Shown: one piece after another, positions 61,662 through 64,000 of the stretch
How the letters are laid out: every line of letters starts with the position of its first letter
Position numbering within the stretch: the first letter of the stretch is position 1
Source of the DNA: JABCPE02 sp963516475
GTDB taxonomy: Bacteria; Bacteroidota; Bacteroidia; Flavobacteriales; Weeksellaceae
Length of the DNA: 64,000 nucleotides
Direction: 5' to 3'
Assembly (NCBI GenBank): GCA_963516475.1
Contig: CAUQBR010000004.1
Span: 62,001-126,000 of the forward strand
Translations under genes and position numbers: made by a program
The notes under the pieces: generated by a model
The model's input: the letters and a program-made list of their open reading frames with translations, nothing else
The model's database searches: none
Told to the model about the DNA's origin: nothing

Positions 61662-62216
61662 TTAAAATTCTTCGCTATGGTCTAAAATATATTGTTCTAT
61701 TTTGCTTTTCGCATAGTGATAGTTGGTTTTCAGCGTACTTACTGACATATCCAAAATCTTGCTAATCTCCTCATATGGCAGGTCATCATAATACCTCAGC
61801 GTAAAAACCATCCGTTGTTTCTCTGGTAGTTTTTGTATCGCATCTTGTAGTAAAACCTCTATCTCATCTGCATTTCTCCCGCTATTTTCTGCTTTTTGGT
61901 TTTCTAGATAGACACCTGCATCCTGCTCTGTTTTCTGCATTTTTTTCACCTTATTCAGATGTTGCAGAGCCTCGTTAGACGCTATCCTGTAGAGCCATGT
62001 GTAGAGCTGGCTGTCTTTCTTGAATTGTGAAAAATTCTGATAGACTTTGATAAAAGTTTCCTGCAAAACATCCTTTGTGGCATCCTCATCATCGACCAGC
62101 CTACGAATATGCCAATACAACCGACTCTGATATGCATTCATCATCATACGAAGTCCTTTTTCTTGACTTTCAGGACTTTGCATAAGAATGATAATATCTT
62201 CATCTTTTACCTTCAT
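61662..62216 (-). CDS. ECF-family RNA polymerase sigma factor
   Basis: A 184-residue group 4 sigma factor. Region 2 (about 30-90) includes the conserved DEDATKDVLQETFIKVYQNF and LYTWLYRIASNEALQHL; region 4 (about 125-180) includes LPEKQRMVFTLRYYDDLPYE followed by EISKILDMSVSTLKTNYHYA, a helix-turn-helix. With the downstream membrane protein and CpxP-like protein it forms an envelope-stress module. No TAnnTTTG box is seen before it, so it may be transcribed by itself. Confidence 0.93.
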   Translation of the reverse strand: MKVKDEDIIILMQSPESQEKGLRMMMNAYQSRLYWHIRRLVDDEDATKDVLQETFIKVYQNFSQFKKDSQLYTWLYRIASNEALQHLNKVKKMQKTEQDAGVYLENQKAENSGRNADEIEVLLQDAIQKLPEKQRMVFTLRYYDDLPYEEISKILDMSVSTLKTNYHYAKSKIEQYILDHSEEF

Positions 62217-62302
62217 TGGGTTCTTCTATTTGTTTGATGATTTTTTTTGTGAAAGGTTAAATCTAAATTAAAAAAATTTAAATATAACTGACAGTTATAA
62301 CA

Positions 62303-62336
62303 ACGAAAAAATGTCCAAAAGATAGATTCTTTCAGA
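62303..62336 (-). terminator. probable terminator after rpmH
   Basis: An interrupted stem (GTC..AAAGA / TCTTT..GAC, 62313-62336) followed on the minus strand by a T run. Not a perfect helix. Confidence 0.45.
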
Positions 62337-62364
62337 CACTATTATTTTATTTTCAGAAGACAGA

Positions 62365-62520
62365 TTATCTTTTAGCTCTTGCTTCGCTAACTGTCAATCT
62401 TTTTCTTCCTTTTGCTCTTCTTGCAGCTAAAACTCTTCTACCATTAGGTGTAGACATTCTTTCTCTAAACCCATGTTTGTTTCTTCTCTTTCTTTCTGAT
62501 GGTTGGAATGTTCTTTTCAT
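62365..62520 (-). CDS. rpmH: 50S ribosomal protein L34
   Basis: A 51-residue, very basic protein read directly from the sequence. It starts MKRTFQPSERKRRNKHGFRE and continues with RMSTPNGRRVLAARRAKGRK, the universal L34 sequence. The ATG is at 62520 and the promoter box lies 79 bp upstream. In many bacteria rnpA follows rpmH; here the downstream gene is the ECF sigma factor, so rpmH is monocistronic. Confidence 0.96.
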   Translation of the reverse strand: MKRTFQPSERKRRNKHGFRERMSTPNGRRVLAARRAKGRKRLTVSEARAKR

Positions 62521-62599
62521 TTTATATACTTTTTCTTGTAAGAGGTAGCATTACTGCTCCATTACTTTTTAAACTTAAAATTATTCTCCCTTTTGAGTG

Positions 62600-62607
62600 T
62601 GCAAAGA
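62600..62607 (-). promoter_or_regulatory. -7 promoter box for rpmH
   Basis: TATCTTTG on the minus strand, 79 bp before the rpmH ATG. Confidence 0.6.
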
Positions 62608-62689
62608 TAATTATTTTTTTCTACTAAGCAAGAAGATTTTTATTTTATTTTATGAAAATTTCTTGGATAGGAAAAGAACACAAAATATA

Positions 62690-62710
62690 TTACGGCTCAC
62701 CAAGCCGTAA
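62690..62710 (-). terminator. possible terminator after the 62734 gene
   Basis: A GC-richer 8-bp perfect stem (TTACGGCT / AGCCGTAA) with a 5-base loop, 24 bp past the stop codon. The T run that follows on the minus strand is interrupted. Confidence 0.5.
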
Positions 62711-62733
62711 GAATTTGATTATATTGATATTAC

Positions 62734-63522
62734 CTATCCTGACAAGGCTGCTTTCCGAATATATAATCCCTCGCGCTGGTTCAGTTTTTCCATATCTTCT
62801 ATCTTTTTACAATTATTAAAAAAGACTTTTTCCAGCTTTTTACATTCATTGAGATAATCTATTTGTTTTAGATTCCGTCCATATTGTATTTCTATTCCCT
62901 TTAAAAACCTAAGGTCTTCTATTCCTTCCAAAGTCTCTATATTGGTATGAATTATTTCTAATATTTCCAAATTATATAAAAACTCTATCAATGTTTTGAG
63001 TGTTTTTTCTTTGGGTTTATGATACCATACAACTAGTTTTCTAATATTATTTTTCTTTGTATCATTTTTGAATTTTATTTTCGTATCCCAATCCAAGATA
63101 TTAATTTCTTCTAAATTTTTATATAAATCCAAGTCTATTACTCCTTTTACTTTTCCTCCACAGAAAAAAGTTTTCACATTATCTGTAATATGCTCAGGCA
63201 ATGGTATATCAAGTTTGCTATCTCGGATATTGATTTTATTAATATTTAAATGCTCTACTTGGCTATTTAAATATTCTACATCTGTTTCCTCTACTCCTAG
63301 AAAACTAATTCCTAAAGGTTCTTTTATCTTGTCTTTGGATAGGTTCAGTTTTCTGGCTCTGAATTCATTAAATCCTGATGGGTCATTCCTTTGTAAGTAT
63401 TTTACAAATTCACTTCTATTTTCATCTTTATCTCTTTCAATAGCTTGTTGAATATTCTCTTCGGTATCAACCACGATGAAAGTTGTTCCTTTTTGCTCAC
63501 ATAAATACACTTCTTGTTTCAT
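62734..63522 (-). CDS. hypothetical protein with leucine-rich-like repeats
   Basis: A 262-residue soluble protein. The C-terminal 150 residues have degenerate leucine-rich repeats of irregular length (LEEINILDWD, LEILEIIHTNIETLEGI, LKGIEIQYGRNLKQIDYL, LEKVFFNNCKKIEDMEKL), while the first 60 residues are charged (YLCEQKGTTFIVVDTEENIQ). No signal peptide. Such AT-rich orphan LRR proteins with small partners occur as immunity-type genes in Bacteroidota, but nothing here proves this. It follows the partial gene at the right edge by 65 bp and is likely in the same transcript. Confidence 0.72.
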   Translation of the reverse strand: MKQEVYLCEQKGTTFIVVDTEENIQQAIERDKDENRSEFVKYLQRNDPSGFNEFRARKLNLSKDKIKEPLGISFLGVEETDVEYLNSQVEHLNINKINIRDSKLDIPLPEHITDNVKTFFCGGKVKGVIDLDLYKNLEEINILDWDTKIKFKNDTKKNNIRKLVVWYHKPKEKTLKTLIEFLYNLEILEIIHTNIETLEGIEDLRFLKGIEIQYGRNLKQIDYLNECKKLEKVFFNNCKKIEDMEKLNQREGLYIRKAALSG

Positions 63523-63587
63523 ATCTTGTGGGTTTTGATGTATTATGATAATATCATCTTATTATAAAAATGTCTGAAATAGAACTT

Positions 63588-64000
63588 TTACTCATTTTTT
63601 ATTATCTCTGCCATATCCAGCAAATATTGGAAATTAAATATTTTATCATCCCCCTCATTATATAGCATTTCGCGCACATAATCTCTAATATCTTCACCCT
63701 CAAGTGCAGGATAGTAATACTCCTCCCCCAGCACATTATAATCTCGCTCCACACTCCATTTTTTCTGTGGGCATAACTCTCGGATATACTCTCCATATAG
63801 AATAATAATGGGAATCTCATATTTCTGAGAGCCATCATAAGAAATTTCTTCTCTAATTTCTTTTAAAATTTTAAGTATATATGTTCCTTCTCCTAATCTG
63901 GATTTATCAATTTTAATTGACAAATTCTCTTGTAACACTGATAAATAATCATCAATATAATTTTCTGTATTTAGGATTTTATATTGGTCTGCAAGATAGT
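63588..64000 (-). CDS. hypothetical protein, 5' end beyond the window
   Basis: The last 136 codons of a gene that runs off the right edge. The frame stays open from the GTG at 63938 to the end of the window (read as YLADQYKILNTENYIDDYLS before it), so the GTG is not the start. It is soluble, acidic and rich in Tyr and Ile (YEIPIIILYGEYIREL, YYYPALEGEDIRDYV), without a family I recognise. With the LRR-like gene it forms an AT-rich pair next to housekeeping rpmH. Confidence 0.65.
   Translation of the reverse strand, partial: YLADQYKILNTENYIDDYLSVLQENLSIKIDKSRLGEGTYILKILKEIREEISYDGSQKYEIPIIILYGEYIRELCPQKKWSVERDYNVLGEEYYYPALEGEDIRDYVREMLYNEGDDKIFNFQYLLDMAEIIKNE

Noticed and set aside
62222..62733. 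Replication origin next to rpmH
   Set aside because: In many bacteria rpmH lies near oriC, but no dnaA, dnaN or rnpA is adjacent and I see no cluster of DnaA boxes (TTATCCACA) in the flanking spacers.
1..64000. CRISPR arrays, insertion sequences, tRNA and rRNA genes
   Set aside because: No regularly spaced repeats, transposase genes, cloverleaf-like segments or rRNA sequence were seen in any spacer. A covariance-model search for RNA genes would be needed to exclude small ones.

Overview
The window comes from a low-GC member of the Bacteroidota, most likely a flavobacterium of the Weeksellaceae (Chryseobacterium / Bergeyella / Cloacibacterium type). This rests on AT-rich spacers, the Bacteroidota promoter element TAnnTTTG in front of more than twenty genes, Bacteroidota-type lipoproteins, the rsfS-ftsH-LUD-cdsA-psd order and an archaeal-like GlmM. 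Placement below family level is not possible from sequence reading alone. Nearly all of the window is chromosomal housekeeping DNA; I see no insertion sequence, prophage, CRISPR array, rRNA or tRNA gene.

Layout. 1-10 kb: 5' part of rplM, a lipoprotein, a CPBP membrane protease, aspS with a downstream acyltransferase, a ZIP metal transporter, an RlmL-type rRNA methyltransferase, a TPR protein whose 5' end is duplicated around a small accessory gene, and an RDD membrane protein. 10-20 kb: glmM, the iron-uptake operon feoA-feoB plus a 44-residue Cys-rich membrane protein that was easy to miss, a DNA alkyl-transferase, a DKNYY protein, an Na+-efflux-like ABC exporter and a YhcC-type radical SAM protein. 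20-30 kb: a small operon with an internally deleted GNAT gene and a macro-domain protein, then rpoB-rpoC-DUF3467, which is not preceded by rplKAJL, and divergent trigger factor. 31-40 kb: ClbS/DfsB protein, a secreted zincin-like protease, mnmA-dprA-hypothetical, and an operon of a membrane protein, M1 peptidase, coaX and a lipoprotein. 40-51 kb: pabB-pabC, tadA, a GT-C-like DUF6080 protein and a complete TetR/TolC/MFP/RND efflux operon. 51-64 kb: an LptF/G permease, birA, rsfS-ftsH, LUD-cdsA-psd, lepA-lipoprotein-nrnA, an ECF sigma / anti-sigma / CpxP-like stress module, rpmH and two accessory genes that run off the right edge.

Themes. Tight packing is frequent: several convergent pairs have 0-1 bp between stop codons, and in one (7529-7556) the terminator hairpin is built from the last codons of both genes. 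Five genes start with TTG or GTG, each with an in-frame stop just upstream, so the non-ATG starts are secure. The pabB promoter and its divergent partner sit inside one perfect 12-bp inverted repeat.

No obvious new multi-gene system such as a defence island is visible. The most interesting items are the symmetric divergent promoter, the scar of a gene insertion into the TPR gene's 5' end, the uncoupled rpoBC operon with two look-alike intercistronic hairpins, a possible secreted metallopeptidase with a surface-protein-like head, and the internally deleted GNAT gene.
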